Positions 62,047 through 64,000 of a stretch of 64,000 bases of DNA are shown piece after piece (position 1 is the stretch's first letter; each line of letters opens with the position of its first letter). Source of the DNA: Herbaspirillum sp. alder98 (GTDB lineage Bacteria; Pseudomonadota; Gammaproteobacteria; Burkholderiales; Burkholderiaceae_D); contig NZ_JAIUCY010000008.1 in the NCBI RefSeq assembly GCF_020179755.1, positions 62,001 to 126,000 on the forward strand. The letters run 5' to 3'. The notes under the pieces are model-generated. The model did not search any database. It saw only the letters and a list, made by a program, of their open reading frames with translations, and was not told where the DNA came from. The translations under genes and the position numbers were made by a program.

Positions 62047-62778
62047 TCAACCGCCCAGGTAAGCCTCGACCACCTTCGGGTTGCCCAGCAGATTGGCGCC
62101 GCTGTCGGCCAGCACGATCTTGCCGGTCTCCAGCACATAGCCGCGTTGCGCGATGCGCAGCGCCTGGCGCACGTTCTGCTCCACCAGCAACACCGTCATG
62201 CCGGTCTTGTTGATCTCTTGCACGATGCGGAAGATCTCCTGGATGATCAGCGGCGCCAGGCCCATCGACGGCTCGTCCAGCAACAGCACGCGCGGCTTGG
62301 CCATCAGCGCGCGACCGATCGCCAGCATCTGCTGCTCGCCACCCGAGAGGTTGCCGGCCAGACCGCCGGCGCGGTTCTTCAGCACCGGGAACAGCGAGTA
62401 CACCCACTCCAGGTCACGCGCCACGCCAGCCTTGTCGCGGCGGGTGTATGCGCCCAGGGTCAGGTTTTCCTCGACGGTGAGCGTGGTCAGGGTGGCGCGA
62501 CCTTCGGCCACCTGCACCACACCGGACTCGACGATCTTATGCGGCGACAGCGGCAGCAGGTCGCGGCCATCCAGCATGACCCGACCGCGTTGCGCCTTGA
62601 CCAGGCCGGAGATGGCCAGCAGCGAGGTACTCTTGCCGGCGCCATTGGCGCCTACCAGGGCGGTGATCTCACCTTCGTTGAGGGACAGGCTGATGCCCTT
62701 GACGGCTTCGATGTGGCCGTAGGCGACGGCCAGGTCTTCTACCTGCAGGATGGGTTTCGGGATTCCTGTCTGGCTCAT
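62047..62778 (-). CDS. livF: branched-chain amino acid ABC transporter ATPase LivF
   Basis: 243 residues. The second ATPase of the LIV-type high-affinity importer. Walker A is GANGAGKST near residue 43, the ABC signature is LSGGEQQML, and Walker B is PRVLLLDEPSMGLAP. The ATGA overlap with livG fixes the start. Last gene of the leftward livM-livG-livF set. The substrate by family is Leu/Ile/Val or a related amide; the binding protein is not in the window. Confidence 0.93.
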   Translation of the reverse strand: MSQTGIPKPILQVEDLAVAYGHIEAVKGISLSLNEGEITALVGANGAGKSTSLLAISGLVKAQRGRVMLDGRDLLPLSPHKIVESGVVQVAEGRATLTTLTVEENLTLGAYTRRDKAGVARDLEWVYSLFPVLKNRAGGLAGNLSGGEQQMLAIGRALMAKPRVLLLDEPSMGLAPLIIQEIFRIVQEINKTGMTVLLVEQNVRQALRIAQRGYVLETGKIVLADSGANLLGNPKVVEAYLGG

Positions 62779-63536
62779 GCTTCTTCCTTGCCGAGGTAGG
62801 CCTCGATCACTTCCTGGTTGTTCTTGATCTGGTCCGGGGTGCCTTCGGCGATGATCTTGCCGAAGTTGAGCACGGCGATGCGTTCGCACAGGCCCATCAC
62901 GAAGCGCATGTCGTGTTCGATCATGAAGATCGAGAAACCGCGTTGCTTGATGTTGACGATCTCGGCCATCAGCTCGGTCTTCTCGGCCGGGTTCATGCCG
63001 GCCACCGGTTCGTCCAGCAACAATAGTTTGGGCTTGGTGGCCAGCGCACGGGCAAATTCCAGCTTGCGCTGTTCGCCATAGGACAGGCTGTCGGCCAGCA
63101 TGTGGGCCTTGTGGTCCAGGCGCACCCACGACAGCAGTTCCAGCGCGCGTTCGCGGGCTTGCTGCTCGACCCGGCGGAACGAGCCCAGGTTGAGCAACAT
63201 GCCGGCCACGCCGTAGTCGAGGTGATCGTGCATGCCGACCACGACGTTCTCGAGCAGGGTCATTTCCTTGAACACGCGGATGTTCTGGAAGGTGCGGGCA
63301 ATGCCGCGCTCGGTGATCTTGTGGGGCGCGACGCTGCCGATGTCTTCGCCGTTGAAGGCAATGCTGCCCGACGACGCCCGCAGCAGGCCCGTGATGAGAT
63401 TGAAGACGGTGGTCTTGCCGGCGCCATTGGGGCCGATCAGGCCGAAGATCTCGCCTTCCTTCACATTGAACTCGACCCCCTGCAATACTTGCAGGCCACC
63501 GAAGTTCTTGCTGATCTGTTTCAGTTCGAGGAGCAT
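62775..63536 (-). CDS. livG: branched-chain amino acid ABC transporter ATPase LivG
   Basis: 253 residues. First ATPase of the importer. Walker A is GPNGAGKTT near 36, the signature region is LSYGEQRKLEFARAL, and Walker B is PKLLLLDEPVAGMNP. The longer C-terminal tail (GTPDQIKNNQEVIEAYLGKEEA) is usual for LivG. Overlaps livM by one base and livF by four. Confidence 0.95.
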   Translation of the reverse strand: MLLELKQISKNFGGLQVLQGVEFNVKEGEIFGLIGPNGAGKTTVFNLITGLLRASSGSIAFNGEDIGSVAPHKITERGIARTFQNIRVFKEMTLLENVVVGMHDHLDYGVAGMLLNLGSFRRVEQQARERALELLSWVRLDHKAHMLADSLSYGEQRKLEFARALATKPKLLLLDEPVAGMNPAEKTELMAEIVNIKQRGFSIFMIEHDMRFVMGLCERIAVLNFGKIIAEGTPDQIKNNQEVIEAYLGKEEA

Positions 63537-64000
63537 CAGTTCACCTTCTTGTCGGCGTTGTTACGGCCCAGGAAGGCACGGATGCGGCGCGGGTCCCAGA
63601 TACCCTTGGGCAGATACAGCACCACCAGGATCAGGATCAGGCCATTGATGGCGAGGCGGAATTCCTTGAAGTGACGCAGCACCTCGGGCAACAGCGACAA
63701 AATGGTCGAGCCGATCATCGGGCCGATCAGGTTGCTGGTGCCGCCGAACACCGCCATGGTCAGGATATCGACCGCGTTCTCGAAGCCGTAGTTGTTAGGC
63801 CCGATGGTGAAGGTAAAGTGGGCATTGAGGCCACCGGCGACGCCGGCGATGGCGGCGCCGATGACGAACGCCAGCAGCTTGTAGCCGGCCACGTTGACGC
63901 CCATCAGGCGCGCTGCGACTTCATCTTCCTTGATCGCCTCGAAGGCGCGGCCGGTCTTGGAGCGACGCAGGCGCGCCAGGCAGTAGATGGTCACGCCCAG
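63536..64000 (-). CDS. livM: branched-chain amino acid ABC transporter permease LivM (5' part outside window)
   Basis: About 155 C-terminal residues are visible, open to the window edge. The EAA-like loop RTGRAFEAIKEDEVAARLMGVNVAGYKLLAFVIGAAIAGVAGGL contacts the ATPases, followed by membrane helices and LPKGIWDP near the end, all typical of LivM. Most of the protein lies beyond the edge. Confidence 0.92.
   Translation of the reverse strand: MGVTIYCLARLRRSKTGRAFEAIKEDEVAARLMGVNVAGYKLLAFVIGAAIAGVAGGLNAHFTFTIGPNNYGFENAVDILTMAVFGGTSNLIGPMIGSTILSLLPEVLRHFKEFRLAINGLILILVVLYLPKGIWDPRRIRAFLGRNNADKKVN

Overview
The window is a GC-rich (roughly 62-63 percent by eye) stretch of a Burkholderiales chromosome, most likely Oxalobacteraceae (Herbaspirillum/Massilia/Janthinobacterium-like; the genus cannot be fixed from the sequence alone). 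This rests on gene order: a TCA-cycle supercluster, surE-pcm-nlpD-rpoS, rlmN-rodZ-ispG-hisS-yfgM-bamB-der-hfq-hflX-hflK-hflC-hisZ-purA, and use of HisZ. It is mostly core genome with tight operons. No insertion sequence, prophage or CRISPR array was seen.

Region 1 (1-19.8 kb) is central carbon metabolism. Leftward genes are acnA (cut by the window edge), a small exported MliC-like protein, a CitE-like lyase and mdh. A GntR/UTRA regulator follows rightward, with a 20-bp perfect palindrome in front of it. Then come sdhCDAB, sdhE, gltA, a strong terminator, odhA-odhB-odhL and zapE. Between gltA and odhA sits a two-gene insertion (11.5-12.5 kb). One gene encodes a lone LapB-like C39 pseudo-peptidase domain with a membrane helix. 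The other, translationally coupled, encodes a lone BapA-prefix-like domain. These look like the two N-terminal modules of an RTX-adhesin type I secretion pair, without the transporter and without the adhesin. This is the most unusual part of the window.

Region 2 (19.8-32.2 kb) holds a periplasmic coiled-coil protein coupled to a DUF465 protein, a DinG-type helicase, a YcgR-like PilZ protein, surE-pcm-nlpD-rpoS (survival and stationary phase), rlmD, a leftward Bax-inhibitor-1 family membrane protein, ndk and rlmN.

Region 3 (32.2-46.6 kb) is the housekeeping run rodZ, ispG, hisS (with a histidine-rich C-terminal tail), yfgM, bamB, der, hfq, hflX, hflK, hflC, hisZ, purA and a phosphoribosyltransferase, closed by a terminator.

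Region 4 (46.6-53.5 kb) is accessory sensing: a bacteriophytochrome histidine kinase, an Rcp1-like response regulator overlapping it by one base, and a convergent REC-HK-REC hybrid kinase. A divergent MFS transporter/LysR pair follows.

Region 5 (53.5-64 kb) holds a giant alpha-2-macroglobulin-like protein overlapping pbpC, and a tRNA-Leu(CAG). The 3' end and terminator of that tRNA are duplicated imperfectly 156 bp away, with compensatory base changes in the stem. The window ends in the leftward livM-livG-livF branched-chain amino acid transporter genes, livM being cut by the edge.
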